Source of the DNA: Microcaldota archaeon
GTDB taxonomy: Archaea; Micrarchaeota; Micrarchaeia; Micrarchaeales; Micrarchaeaceae
DNA: 64,000 nucleotides
Assembly (NCBI GenBank): GCA_030037495.1
Contig: JASHRG010000030.1
Coordinates: 1 to 64,000 of the forward strand
Direction of reading: 5' to 3'
Shown here: positions 53,543-62,563 of the stretch, piece by piece
How positions within the stretch are numbered: the stretch's first letter is position 1
Layout of the letters: every line of letters starts with the position of its first letter
Position numbers and translations under genes: made by a program
The notes under the pieces: generated by a model
Told to the model about the DNA's origin: nothing
What the model saw: only the letters and a program-made list of their open reading frames with translations
Database searches by the model: none

Positions 53543-53614
53543 AGCCCCGGGAGGGATTCGCACCCTCGACTCCCAGTTTACGAAACTGGTACTCTGCTGC
53601 TGAGTTACCGAGGC
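53543..53614 (-). tRNA. tRNA-Thr (anticodon CGU)
   Basis: Acceptor GCCTCGG/CCGGGGC, D stem ACTC/GAGT, anticodon stem CCAGT/ACTGG with loop TTCGTAA, T stem GAGGG/CCCTC with TGCGAAT. Anticodon CGT reads ACG. Discriminator U, as in the other tRNA-Thr at 10.5 kb. No intron. Confidence 0.94.
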
Positions 53615-53690
53615 ACATAATTAGTTTAATGTGCAAGGGTTTTAAATATTCGTTAATATAGAGTATTGTGGGTTTCTATTAGGTTTATTT

Positions 53691-56600
53691 ATGGCAGACC
53701 AAGACGAGGGAACTGGCAACCAGGGTGGAATTCCAAACAATCAGGGGCAACCACAGCAGGGCCAGGGAATGCAGGTGAACGTGACGCCGCAGAGCCCGGC
53801 TGCGCCAGGCGCATACAAGCCAACGCCTCCTGGGGATCTGGGAAAGAAGAAACAGTTTGATTTTCCGCACAGCAAGCGCCTGATTCTTATAGGCTGCGCC
53901 ATTGTGATTGTACTAGTGCTGATAGGCAGCATATTCCTGTTCGTGCTTCCAGGATATTCAATAACTACAACTACCACATCAATTGCGACAACAACAGTGC
54001 AGACGATAAGCGCAAGCTACCTTAGCTCCTGCGGCGTTATAAATACTCCAGGAATGTACTACCTTTCAAATAGCATACTCTACACCCAAACATCAGGAGC
54101 ATGCATAAACGTGACGGCAAGCGGAGTCCTGATAACCTGCAACGGCCTTGCAATAACAGGATCAGGGCCATTCACTGGCACTGGCCCATTCAGTTACGGC
54201 ATAGTTGCATATAACAATGCAAACTTCACGGTGACAGGGTGCACAATCTCGAACTTCTCCTATGGCGTCTATTCCCACAACGTCAACGGCTTTGCGATAA
54301 AGGACAACAATGTGGCCCGCAACTATGTTACCTCAATATACATAAACGGTTCATCAAACGGTCAGGTGCAGGACAACCTGATTTCTAATTCAACTGGACC
54401 GGGTGGGGCAATAGGGTTGTACAACGGCTCAACAAACATCAATGTCACAAACAACACGCTTCAAAATAACATCTTCAGGGGCATAATCGTCAACTCCTCT
54501 GGAAACTTATTCAGGAACAACACCATAATAGGCTCCCAGTACTCATTTGCATGCAGCGCGCTTGATGGATTCCCAAAGAGCAACATCGCGCTTGGGAACA
54601 CATGCTACAACGAAACTGGATGCGACTTCGTTACCTGCAACGGGATCAATGCCCCGGCAAACGTTACGCAGATACTGCTAACCTCTGCAATAGCCAGCTG
54701 CGGATCCATAAGGTTCCCTGGGAGCTACTCCATATCAAGCAACATAAACATGGAAGACTATTCCAACCTGCCGCCAAAGGCCCTAGCAGCATATGAAATA
54801 CCCTGCATAACAATAGCCAGCAGCAACGTTAACCTTAACTGCAACAACCACGCAATAACAAATGCCTACATAGGGATAGTGGTCCAGGGCCAGAACGTAA
54901 ATCTTGAGAACTGCACTGTTGATGATTCCGACACAGGAGTGCTGTTCAATGGGGCAAACACCACAACACTTTCGAGGTCATCTTTCACAAACGACACAAC
55001 AGGAATACAGCTTTCAAACAGCAGCGCAGGCGCCATATCAAACATAACAGAGCAGGGTGGCATCTATGGTATGTATTTCCAGAACACCGGCACAACAAGC
55101 ATCTCTAACTTCAGCATTGACCTAAATACATATGGCATATACATGATAGACTCTCTTGGAAACCTGTTCTCAAAGGGCTCTGCAATAGGGAACTCAAAGT
55201 TTGACGTTTTCGGCGACCCGTTATCTGCAAATAACAGCGCGAACCTGATGAGCGGCTCTACGTGCAACATAACCAATACGCAGTGGGCGACCTGCAAGAT
55301 ATACATACAGAACGTTTCATTTATCACATACCCGTTGAGCGCGTGCACCAACATAAAGAGATCCGGCCTCTACAATATGACGCATGACATACTCAATGCA
55401 CAGAATGACTGCATGAATGTGCAGGCAAACAACGTCACCCTTAACTGCGAGGGCTACAACATAACAGGGCCTAGCATCGCGCAGAGCGGGCCTGCAATAC
55501 TTGTCTCTGGAAGGAAGAACGTCACAGTAGACAACTGCGGCACATATCTGTTTGATGATGGCGCAATAGTCCTGAATTCGACAAACATCCATCTGGACAA
55601 GATTAAGCCGCAGCTAAGCGGCAGCTACGGCATACTGCTCAATAACGTGACAAACGCGGAGATAAACGACAGCTATGTTCTGTATCCTGACATGGCGGGG
55701 ATTGAGCTGAACAGTTCAAGGAATGTATTGCTCTACAACAACACGATGGACCAGGGACGTGCCAGCGATTACGGAATCTATATACTAAACACATCGAACA
55801 GCAGGATACTGAACAACAGCGGCTCACAAAACTATGTAGGGCTGCAGATGAGCGGCCAGAGAAGCGTCAATGACACAGTGCTCTACAATAATTTCGGGAC
55901 AAGCGGAGAATACGACTACAGCTGCGACCAGTACAGCAGCTCGTTGTTCAGCAATGAGAATGGGGGCATAAACACGGGGGCAACTAAGAATGGCTGCGAC
56001 TGGATGGCTGTCATACCTGTGGGGTCTTCTCCGCTTGATTGCCCGCTTGTCACAGCGCCAGGATTCTACCTGCTGCATCAGGATTACCAGTACGGATTTG
56101 GGGCAACATGCTACAGCATAAAGGCCAACGACACCACGATAGACTGCAACGGGCACACCATACTCGCAACAAGCGGCGGCGCCTTCGTCGCGTTCAACAA
56201 CATAGGGACGTCATCCTCGCTCGTAGGCTGCAACCTCAAGGGGTTCACAACGCCAGTAGTTGCCATAAACTCATCGATATCGCTTGTCAACGACACCATA
56301 TACGAGAACCACACCAACCTCACCGCTTTGACGCCAGCTGTCAATGTCACCTTCGGCCAGGAATTTGGCATGAAAGACACTGCAATAAAGACTGATGATG
56401 TCGGGCTGCTGCTCTACAATGTCACCTATGGCGACATCGAGAACAACAACGTCACAGGCGGGATAGCATACTACCTTGACAAATCGGATTCAATACAGTT
56501 AACTGACACAACATCGTCTCCAGGCTCAGGAATAGGCGTCTATGCGGTAAATTCGGTAAACAACGTGTTCATGAACAACATCTTTGACGGTATATCATAC

Positions 56601-56720
56601 GGATTGTTCTGCGCGGGCTCGGCAAAATCATCCATAAACAACAGCGACACTGGAGGGAACTACTGCTCTGCAAACAATGGATGCGCCTGGATCGACTCCT
56701 CGCTTCTCACTTGTCATTAA
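53691..56720 (+). CDS. Large membrane-anchored parallel beta-helix (NosD-like) surface protein
   Basis: 1009 residues. A cytoplasmic, Gln/Gly/Pro-rich N-terminus (about 60 residues) leads to one membrane helix (LIGCAIVIVLVLIGSIFLFV), a Thr-rich stalk and a long outer region of right-handed beta-helix rungs (NFTVTGCTISNFSYGVYSHN; YGIYILNTSNSRILNNS). Cys appear at regular places (SSCGVINTPGMY, CGTYLF, CPLVTAPGFY), about four repeats of a disulfide-rich module with TPGMYYLSNSI-type starts. Very many N-x-S/T sites. Typical of glycan-binding or lyase-like surface proteins; enzyme activity cannot be claimed. Confidence 0.85.
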   Translation: MADQDEGTGNQGGIPNNQGQPQQGQGMQVNVTPQSPAAPGAYKPTPPGDLGKKKQFDFPHSKRLILIGCAIVIVLVLIGSIFLFVLPGYSITTTTTSIATTTVQTISASYLSSCGVINTPGMYYLSNSILYTQTSGACINVTASGVLITCNGLAITGSGPFTGTGPFSYGIVAYNNANFTVTGCTISNFSYGVYSHNVNGFAIKDNNVARNYVTSIYINGSSNGQVQDNLISNSTGPGGAIGLYNGSTNINVTNNTLQNNIFRGIIVNSSGNLFRNNTIIGSQYSFACSALDGFPKSNIALGNTCYNETGCDFVTCNGINAPANVTQILLTSAIASCGSIRFPGSYSISSNINMEDYSNLPPKALAAYEIPCITIASSNVNLNCNNHAITNAYIGIVVQGQNVNLENCTVDDSDTGVLFNGANTTTLSRSSFTNDTTGIQLSNSSAGAISNITEQGGIYGMYFQNTGTTSISNFSIDLNTYGIYMIDSLGNLFSKGSAIGNSKFDVFGDPLSANNSANLMSGSTCNITNTQWATCKIYIQNVSFITYPLSACTNIKRSGLYNMTHDILNAQNDCMNVQANNVTLNCEGYNITGPSIAQSGPAILVSGRKNVTVDNCGTYLFDDGAIVLNSTNIHLDKIKPQLSGSYGILLNNVTNAEINDSYVLYPDMAGIELNSSRNVLLYNNTMDQGRASDYGIYILNTSNSRILNNSGSQNYVGLQMSGQRSVNDTVLYNNFGTSGEYDYSCDQYSSSLFSNENGGINTGATKNGCDWMAVIPVGSSPLDCPLVTAPGFYLLHQDYQYGFGATCYSIKANDTTIDCNGHTILATSGGAFVAFNNIGTSSSLVGCNLKGFTTPVVAINSSISLVNDTIYENHTNLTALTPAVNVTFGQEFGMKDTAIKTDDVGLLLYNVTYGDIENNNVTGGIAYYLDKSDSIQLTDTTSSPGSGIGVYAVNSVNNVFMNNIFDGISYGLFCAGSAKSSINNSDTGGNYCSANNGCAWIDSSLLTCH

Positions 56721-56758
56721 GGCTTTTAATCCTTGTTCCTAATTAGTCTTGTGAGCGC

Positions 56759-58531
56759 ATGCTTTTCAAGGAGCTTGCATCTTATTATGAGCAGCTTGAT
56801 TCGGTATCGTCAAGGCTGAAGATGATAGAGATACTGACAGAGCTCTTCAAGAGGGCAAAACCAGATGAGGTATCAAACATAGTGTACATAACGCAGGGAG
56901 TCCTGGCCCCTCCATTTGAGGGTATAGAGTTCGGCATGGCAGAGAAAATGGTTGAAGAGGCAATAGCGATAGCCACTGGGTTCACAAAAGGGGACATAGA
57001 AAAGGAGTACAAGAAGCAGGGGGACATGGGCAAGGCAGCTCAGCTGATAAAGGAGAAATCAAAGCTCAAGAGGCTCTCCAGCAAGGAATTCGCCGTAAAT
57101 GAAGTGTACGAAACGATGAGGAAGATCGCCGCAACGTCAGGCGAGGGCAGCAAGGACACGAAGATAAAAATGCTGGCCAACCTTGTGGCAGCATCGACTC
57201 CGCTTGAGGCAAAGTATGTAGTGAAGTACCCGCTAAACGAGCTGAGGATGGGAGTTGGTGATGCAACAGTACTCGAGGCGCTTTCGGTCATAGGCACAGG
57301 TGACAGGAAGTTCAAGAGCGAGCTTGAGAATGCATATAACCTGTGCAGCGACCTCGGCCTTGTCGCAGAATCGATAGCAAAAGGCGGGGAGAAAGCCATC
57401 AGGAATTTCAAGATAACGCTGTTCAAGCCGATAAGGCCATCGCTTGCAGAGAGGCTTCCGACCGCGGAGGAAATACTTGAGAAGATGCATGGAAAGTGCG
57501 AGGTGGAGCAGAAATACGATGGCTTTAGGTGCCAGATACACAAGCAGGGACATAGGGTCAAGATATTCTCAAGAAGGCTTGAGGACACCACACATATGTA
57601 CCCTGACCTTGTAGAGGCCGTGCAGAAGGAAGTAAAAGCTGAATCAGTGATACTTGACGGCGAAGCAATAGCATACAATGAGAAGACACAGGAGTTCCTC
57701 CCATTCCAGGAAACCATACAAAGGAAGAGAAAGCATGGCATAGAGGAGAAGATAGAGGAGATGCCTCTGAAACTATTTGCCTTTGACGTGATGTACCTTA
57801 ATGGGGAAAACTACATGGTAAGGCCCTATCACGAACGCAGGGAGACGCTAAGGAAGATTCTCAAGGGTTACACGCTACTTGTTTCAGGATCGATAACGGC
57901 AACCACGCCAAAGCAGCTTGAGAATTACTTTGAAGAGTCTATCGAGAACGGCCTTGAGGGCATAATCGCAAAGGAGCTTAACGCGCAGTACATTGCAGGG
58001 GCAAGGAAATTCTCATGGATAAAGCTGAAGAGAAGCTACAAGGGGGCCCTATCGGATACGCTTGACCTTGTGATAGTCGGGTACTTCCTTGGCAGAGGCA
58101 CCAGAGCCGAGTTCAAGTTCGGTGGCCTGCTCTGCGCCACCTACAACAAGAAAAGGGACATGTTCGAGACTATATCAAGGATAGGAAGCGGCTTCACAGA
58201 GAAGCAGATGGTTGAGCTCAAGGAGGCGCTTGACAAGATAAAGGTAAAGGCAAAGCCCCCAAGGGTCGATTCACTGGTAGAGCCTGACTTCTGGGTCTCG
58301 CCAAGGTATGTTGTTACAATAAAAGCTGACGAGATAACAAAGAGCCCGATGCACACATGCGGCAGGGACGGGGGCGAGTTCGGATACGCGCTCAGGTTCC
58401 CAAGGCTTGTTGGGGAAGAGGAGGCGATAAGGAAGGACAAGAGCGTCGAGGAGGCGACGACGACAAAGGAGGTCATAGAAATGTACTCGCAGCAAAAGAG
58501 GGTAAGCGTAGGCAGCCAGGAGGAGAATTAA
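56759..58531 (+). CDS. lig: ATP-dependent DNA ligase
   Basis: A 590-residue archaeal ligase. An N-terminal DNA-binding domain (about 1-240) precedes the nucleotidyltransferase core with motif I EQKYDGFR (catalytic Lys of KYDG), motif III RRLEDTTHMY, motif IV ENGLEGIIAKE, motif V WIKLKRSY and the OB domain with DEITKSPMHTCG. It seals nicks in replication and repair. Its stop overlaps the start of the next gene by one base. Confidence 0.96.
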   Translation: MLFKELASYYEQLDSVSSRLKMIEILTELFKRAKPDEVSNIVYITQGVLAPPFEGIEFGMAEKMVEEAIAIATGFTKGDIEKEYKKQGDMGKAAQLIKEKSKLKRLSSKEFAVNEVYETMRKIAATSGEGSKDTKIKMLANLVAASTPLEAKYVVKYPLNELRMGVGDATVLEALSVIGTGDRKFKSELENAYNLCSDLGLVAESIAKGGEKAIRNFKITLFKPIRPSLAERLPTAEEILEKMHGKCEVEQKYDGFRCQIHKQGHRVKIFSRRLEDTTHMYPDLVEAVQKEVKAESVILDGEAIAYNEKTQEFLPFQETIQRKRKHGIEEKIEEMPLKLFAFDVMYLNGENYMVRPYHERRETLRKILKGYTLLVSGSITATTPKQLENYFEESIENGLEGIIAKELNAQYIAGARKFSWIKLKRSYKGALSDTLDLVIVGYFLGRGTRAEFKFGGLLCATYNKKRDMFETISRIGSGFTEKQMVELKEALDKIKVKAKPPRVDSLVEPDFWVSPRYVVTIKADEITKSPMHTCGRDGGEFGYALRFPRLVGEEEAIRKDKSVEEATTTKEVIEMYSQQKRVSVGSQEEN

Positions 58532-58857
58532 TGAAGATCAGGGTCAAACTGAGAAAAGACAAGTTCAGCGCCAGGCGGGGCGGAGGGTCAAAGGTGCTTG
58601 ACATCTACTGCAAGAGGTGCAACAACATGATAATGATATACCAGAAGGACGGGCACGGAAGGCTGGAAAGGTGCTACATGGACAGGATAATATACCCGTC
58701 AGGATATCAGTCCCTTGAGGAGTTGATCTGCAATGACTGCGAAGCCGTGGTAGGCGAGCCCATGGTGTTCAAGAAGCACGGGGAGAACAGGCCAGCGTTC
58801 AACATGATACAAAACGCGTTCAGGAAAAAGGCCAGCACACACGTTGAGATAAGATAG
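58531..58857 (+). CDS. Hypothetical zinc-ribbon-like protein coupled to DNA ligase
   Basis: 108 residues, not recognised. CKRCNNMIMIYQKDGHGRLE and LICNDCEAVVGEP give two Cys pairs, the pattern of a zinc ribbon. The N-terminus is basic (KIRVKLRKDKFSARRGG). AGGAGG lies 8 nt before ATG 58531, which overlaps the ligase stop. The close coupling hints at a DNA-related role. Confidence 0.7.
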   Translation: MKIRVKLRKDKFSARRGGGSKVLDIYCKRCNNMIMIYQKDGHGRLERCYMDRIIYPSGYQSLEELICNDCEAVVGEPMVFKKHGENRPAFNMIQNAFRKKASTHVEIR

Positions 58858-59223
58858 CTAAACGTTCCTTATCCCGTCAAGGATCCTTGCGAACTTCTGT
58901 ACACCCTTTATCACAGGCTTTATCTTTGGGTTGAGCCTGTATCCCAGCCCGTAGCCCTTCTCAGTCCTTATATGGGTCGGCTGTATTATGTTAAGATCCA
59001 GGGAAAGCTCCCTCAGCGTTATGATGAGCGTCTTCCTCGTGAACTTCTTTTCAAGAATCGAATAGAGCTCCCTGGTGGTCCTTGGGGATTTCTGTAAAAG
59101 AAGGAGCATGACAGCGTAGTTTGGCCTGCTGAGCGCCTTCCTCAGCAGCCAGATCTCGTCTTTTGGCTTGTCTTTTTCCACCATGCTTCTATATTGCAGA
59201 TAAAGCTTTAAAAGCTTTATCAT
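58858..59223 (-). CDS. Winged-helix-like protein
   Basis: 121 residues. A helix-turn-helix pattern RPNYAVMLLLLQKSPRTTREL, then YSILEKKFTRKTLIITLREL, and a wing (THIRTEKGYGLGYRLN) suggest DNA binding. The C-terminal helix KGVQKFARILDGIRNV may form a dimer. The start is ATG 59223; Met14 is an alternative. It is convergent with the zinc-ribbon gene (stops adjacent). Confidence 0.6.
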   Translation of the reverse strand: MIKLLKLYLQYRSMVEKDKPKDEIWLLRKALSRPNYAVMLLLLQKSPRTTRELYSILEKKFTRKTLIITLRELSLDLNIIQPTHIRTEKGYGLGYRLNPKIKPVIKGVQKFARILDGIRNV

Positions 59224-59270
59224 ATCCTTTTTCCCGGGTGTCCTGTCAGCTATTTCTCCTTGTATAAGGC

Positions 59271-59279
59271 TATAAATAT
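59271..59279 (+). promoter_or_regulatory. TATA box for the degenerate ATPase gene
   Basis: TATAAATAT lies about 28 nt before GTG 59303, giving a leaderless message from that codon. Confidence 0.5.
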
Positions 59280-59302
59280 TTTACTTTACTAAAACTAGTG
59301 TA

Positions 59303-60166
59303 GTGAAGTATACATTGGTGGGGCATATGGGAATAGGCAATTTGGGCAACTTCAGCAGGACTTTGGAAAGCGAGCTGGTAAAGCGGAAGGTTGTAGCGCA
59401 CAGTAAAAGCGCAAACAGTGATACAAGCATTGAAATAGGCCAATTGATGGACATAAAGACGATAGACCACGAAACCTTCTCGTATCTTTGGATGGCGATT
59501 GAGGCAAAGCTAAATTTGCTCATAGTGGGCAAAGAGCACACTGGGAAAAAGCAGCTTATGTTCGCGCTGTCGCACTTTATACCAAGGAACGAGAAGGTTC
59601 TCATATATGGAGATGGAACAAGAGCTGTTCATCACAATGATAACTTTATAAGTTTTGTTTCAGGGAGCGCCGACACAGAATCAGCGCTATCGAACAGCGC
59701 AGACAGGATTTTGATGTCAGCGAGTGGGCCCGAGCATCTAAGGGTTCTGTTTGACTGCGCAAACCACGGGATCCCGTTTATTGCAACGTTGGATTTTGCG
59801 TCCAACGGCAAGGGCCTATTGGAAAAACTGGAATCAAAGCAGGTACATGTGCCCAGGCACAATGTAAACATGCTTGACCTGTGCATCCTGATGGACCATG
59901 GCGAAAATTCGATATGGAAGCTGCAGAACATAATCGAATACAGCTGGCTCAGCAGGGCAGAATACTTCCTTGATGACGCAAAGAACACGCCAGACTTTCA
60001 GTTTAGGATAACCACAACGGTGCAGAATGGCTTGTTAAACAAGGAAACGCTCAATGAATCAAAGGTTTTCAGGGCATTCGGCACGTACAATATAATGAGC
60101 AGGAAGGAGGTTATGGAAGAATTCGAAATTAGGGTAAGGGGCGGCAAAAGAAGTCCAGGGGCTTAG
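59303..60166 (+). CDS. Degenerate GspE/FlaI-like secretion ATPase
   Basis: 287 residues. The sequence SYLWMAIEAKLNLLIVGKEH and HFIPRNEKVLIYGDGTRAVHH follow type II/IV secretion ATPases (GspE, FlaI, TadA), and the later FDCANHGIPFIATLDFAS and VPRHNVNMLDLCILM match their Asp/His boxes. But the P-loop reads GKEHTGKKQ (76-84): the Ser/Thr after GKK is Gln. The Walker B-like GEVRG region reads LMSASGPEH. The N-terminal half of the family is missing. It may be an inactive regulator or an ATP-binding relic. Confidence 0.6.
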   Translation: MKYTLVGHMGIGNLGNFSRTLESELVKRKVVAHSKSANSDTSIEIGQLMDIKTIDHETFSYLWMAIEAKLNLLIVGKEHTGKKQLMFALSHFIPRNEKVLIYGDGTRAVHHNDNFISFVSGSADTESALSNSADRILMSASGPEHLRVLFDCANHGIPFIATLDFASNGKGLLEKLESKQVHVPRHNVNMLDLCILMDHGENSIWKLQNIIEYSWLSRAEYFLDDAKNTPDFQFRITTTVQNGLLNKETLNESKVFRAFGTYNIMSRKEVMEEFEIRVRGGKRSPGA

Positions 60167-60217
60167 ACGGCAAGGTTTTTATATTTTAATGGTTAAATGT
60201 TTATATGGTGAAATGGT

Positions 60218-60469
60218 ATGGTAAAGACAACGATAAACCTGAATACCGAAATCTATAGGGACCTGGTTAACGAGGCTGTCGAAAAGTACGGGTCAACAAA
60301 AACCCTTTCGAAGCTTATAAATGAGAAGCTGAAGAAAAGGAGGGGAGCAAGCCAGGATATAGTAAAGAAGAGCGCTGGTATCTGGAAGATAAAAGAAACA
60401 GGATACGAGTACACAAGGGGCATCAGGCAAGGCTCAGAAGCGAGGTTGAAAAGGGTTTATCATGGATGA
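60218..60469 (+). CDS. vapB: VapB-type antitoxin, ribbon-helix-helix
   Basis: 83 residues. VKTTINLNTEIYRDLVNEAV and LSKLINEKLKKRRG form a ribbon-helix-helix, followed by a toxin-binding tail (WKIKETGYEYTRGIRQGSEA). The TATA-like stretch at 60176-60187 precedes it. It overlaps the toxin gene by 8 nt. Confidence 0.85.
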   Translation: MVKTTINLNTEIYRDLVNEAVEKYGSTKTLSKLINEKLKKRRGASQDIVKKSAGIWKIKETGYEYTRGIRQGSEARLKRVYHG

Positions 60470-60845
60470 GCTGGTTTTTGATACCGATATAATAGTAGAC
60501 CATTTAAGAGGAGCCGACAAGGCAACCGCCCTGATAGAGCAAGTGAAGACGGGTGACATAATCGGCAGGATATCAACCTTGACGGAGGCGGAACTCTTTG
60601 CAGGTAAAGACTCTGAAGATTCGGAAAAACGTGCCATACTATCAGAACTTTTGACTTTGTTCAATAAGAGCGATGTCGATGGTGTTGTCGCAAGGATAGG
60701 TGGAGAATTTAAGAGGAAATATGGCATAGGGTCAGCCGATGCGCTAATAGCAGCCACGGCATTTACTACCCGCAGCAAGCTCCTAACGCGAAACCTGAGG
60801 GACTTCAAAAAGGTGAAGGAGATCATTGTAGATGCCCCGTACTAG
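60462..60845 (+). CDS. vapC: VapC-type PIN-domain toxin
   Basis: 127 residues. PIN acidic residues: Asp7 and Asp9 in FDTDIIVD, Glu in TEAELFAG, Asp in ADALIAATA, and the TRN..DF end (LLTRNLRDFKKV). It would cleave RNA, probably tRNA or rRNA, when freed from VapB. The VapB gene overlaps it. It sits just before tRNA-His. Confidence 0.9.
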   Translation: MDELVFDTDIIVDHLRGADKATALIEQVKTGDIIGRISTLTEAELFAGKDSEDSEKRAILSELLTLFNKSDVDGVVARIGGEFKRKYGIGSADALIAATAFTTRSKLLTRNLRDFKKVKEIIVDAPY

Positions 60846-60917
60846 TAACCACAAGTAATAAAGACCAGTCAATACATAACTAAAGCGTAGTCACAGCTAC
60901 GTTGGCTATTTCTACGT

Positions 60918-60989
60918 GGCCTTAGTGGTGTAAAGGCAGCACGGAAGGCTGTGGACCTTCAGGACCGGGTCCGATTCCCGGCTTAGGCC
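60918..60989 (+). tRNA. tRNA-His (anticodon GUG)
   Basis: The extra 5' G (60918) faces discriminator C73 (60989), the tRNA-His hallmark. D stem GTGT/GCAC, anticodon stem GAAGG/CCTTC with loop CTGTGGA, T stem CCGGG/CCCGG. Acceptor pairs are G1-C72, C2-G71, C3-G70, T4-A69, A6-T67, G7-C66, with a T-T mismatch at 5-68. Its 3' end is repeated at 62568-62580. Confidence 0.93.
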
Positions 60990-60990
60990 C
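60974..60990 (+). mobile_element. att-like left end, in tRNA-His 3' end
   Basis: CCGGCTTAGGCCC (60978-60990), with 4 more bases matching but for one on its left (ATTC versus ATTG), also occurs at 62564-62580. The pair bounds a 1.6-kb island. Confidence 0.7.
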
Positions 60991-61011
60991 TTTGCATTCA
61001 GGTTCGGTTCC

Positions 61012-61788
61012 CTAATCTTGTTCTAGAATGCGGAGTATCTTTTGTGTACTCTCCATCCGGTCTTGACCATTCATCTCTGCCATTGCCGCTTTAAGCAATG
61101 TCGCAGGAATGTATTTTTGAGGTGTGCCTGCAATTCCAACAAATGGAACGTCGGCAACTTTATTCTGATCATAATAAGCTACAACGCTTTGCATAAATTT
61201 GCTATACTGATAACCATAAAGGAACACTGGCCGTACTCCATCGCCATCGACCCTGAATAATGTAGCTCTTTGCTCATCAGTTAGAAAAGGGAGCGACTCA
61301 GCTGATAAGTCCACAACCAGTCCGGTTTCTGTATTTATTTTTCCTGGCGCTCTTGCCCTCTCGGGAAAGCCCTCATGAATTTTAACAGCCCCTGGCATCG
61401 CCCTTATTAACACCCGTTCTGTTGATGCTATGATTTCGCATTTCTGCAAATCTACGGAAAGCGCAACGTCGGAGCGTCTGCCAAGCAGCTCCCCCATTAT
61501 CTCTGTAGATAAGCTAGAAACTTCAAACTCCCAAGTTCTACCAAAACTATCTTTTTGATCATCGACCACATTTCTACCGTCCCAGGTTCTACCAGGAGCA
61601 AGATACACTGCTAATGTCCTTGTAAGATAAAAGCCTGTCAACTCAACTTGCCTACCTGATCCGATCAATGATAAGCGAAGCTCGGTACTACTTGGTATGA
61701 CGCGACCCTGTTCTTTTGCAGCCTTAACGGCATCTAGTACAGTGGCAGTATACCTCTCAGAAGAAAGCACTATATTCTGTGCCCTCAT
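61012..61788 (-). CDS. Hypothetical island protein, 258 residues
   Basis: Not recognised. An alpha/beta pattern with charged N-terminus (ATVLDAVKAAKEQGRVI) and several beta stretches (VELTGFYLTRTLAVYLAPG; IASTERVLIRAMPGAVKIH; VRPVFLYGYQYSKFMQS). One Cys, no membrane helix. Its stop lies 22 nt after the tRNA-His discriminator. A TATA-like TATAAATATT at about 61833-61842 stands about 45 nt before the start. Confidence 0.6.
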   Translation of the reverse strand: MRAQNIVLSSERYTATVLDAVKAAKEQGRVIPSSTELRLSLIGSGRQVELTGFYLTRTLAVYLAPGRTWDGRNVVDDQKDSFGRTWEFEVSSLSTEIMGELLGRRSDVALSVDLQKCEIIASTERVLIRAMPGAVKIHEGFPERARAPGKINTETGLVVDLSAESLPFLTDEQRATLFRVDGDGVRPVFLYGYQYSKFMQSVVAYYDQNKVADVPFVGIAGTPQKYIPATLLKAAMAEMNGQDRMESTQKILRILEQD

Positions 61789-61936
61789 ATGCGCTACAGA
61801 TATGATCTCACAACGTAGTAGTTAATTTCATAATATTTATACTTTATTTTTACTTACAAAATACTAGCAAAACCTTGCGTTTTTGCACCTACGCTGACCA
61901 GTGTCAGTCTCGTAGGAAGGGCTTGGGCTGGGAAGC

Positions 61937-61945
61937 TTTATATAA
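61937..61945 (+). promoter_or_regulatory. TATA box for the second VapBC
   Basis: TTTATATAA, about 31 nt before the antitoxin ATG at 61976; GGCGAT is near the start as a weak ribosome site. Confidence 0.5.
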
Positions 61946-61975
61946 TTAAAGCCCCACTTATTAACAGGCGATACC

Positions 61976-62134
61976 ATGGAAATGAAGAAAGTAGTCGTGG
62001 AAGTACCTAAGAAAACAAAACCAAAAGAAGTCAGGGCGATTGTGAAAAGGCTCTTCTCCTTCAACGTAAGCAAGTACTACGCCAAATCGAAAAATTTTCC
62101 AATGGTACGTGTTAAATGGCAGCTATCTGCTTAG
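61976..62134 (+). CDS. Short antitoxin-like protein for VapC2
   Basis: 52 residues: MEMKKVVVEVPKKTKPKEVR, then AIVKRLFSFNVSKYYAKSKN and a short end. The strongly basic strand followed by helical part could be a minimal antitoxin; it overlaps the PIN gene by 19 nt, the usual antitoxin position. It does not match the ribbon-helix-helix of the first module, so the family is uncertain. Confidence 0.65.
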   Translation: MEMKKVVVEVPKKTKPKEVRAIVKRLFSFNVSKYYAKSKNFPMVRVKWQLSA

Positions 62135-62511
62135 ATACAGACATTGTTGTTGACATAATACGCGGAAAGGGTATACTATCCGATTACATATCAGCCACTT
62201 CTGGAGGCACATGCACGACCTCTATAACTATGCTCGAGCTCTATTACGGAGCATATAAATCAAGTAGACAGGGCGACGTAGCCCTGGTCGATGCGCTAAG
62301 TGCTGACTTGGCGATTATCGATATAGGGTATCAGGACATGAAGCTGGCTGGAAGGATTATGGCAGAACTCGAGAAACAGGGTAAAAAGCTCGAATTCAGA
62401 GATGTTCTTATAGGTACGATTTGCATTAACAGAAGGATCTCTATCCTAACAAGAAACAGGAAGCATTTTAGAAGACTAAAAGAGTATGGCCTTGTTATCG
62501 AAAGTATATAG
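62116..62511 (+). CDS. vapC: VapC-type PIN-domain toxin
   Basis: 131 residues. PIN acidic residues: Asp7 and Asp9 in LDTDIVVDII, Glu in TMLELYYGA, Asp in FRDVLIGTI, and the ILTRNRKHF end. It is a second, unrelated copy of the toxin class, on the island. The antitoxin gene overlaps its start. Confidence 0.9.
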   Translation: MAAICLDTDIVVDIIRGKGILSDYISATSGGTCTTSITMLELYYGAYKSSRQGDVALVDALSADLAIIDIGYQDMKLAGRIMAELEKQGKKLEFRDVLIGTICINRRISILTRNRKHFRRLKEYGLVIESI

Positions 62512-62563
62512 CATCACAAAACATATATAATGTATATCTTTTAGGAATCGGAATCATTTTCCT

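Larger units (their letters stand above)
60991..62563. mobile_element. Small genomic island between tRNA-His and its duplicated 3' end
   Basis: The segment between the two att-like repeats carries an orphan gene (61012-61788) and a VapBC module (61976-62511). There is no integrase or recombinase in it, so it looks like a decayed or satellite insertion. The sequence outside on the right returns to the STT3-like gene. Confidence 0.55.

Noticed and set aside
53691-56720. Phage tail-spike or polysaccharide lyase
   Set aside because: The beta-helix repeats alone do not show catalytic residues, and the N-terminal membrane anchor points to a cell-surface protein.
57040-57741. 233-codon frame on the minus strand over DNA ligase
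   Set aside because: Antisense shadow with Ser/Phe/Cys-rich content; the ligase frame is clearly the coding one.
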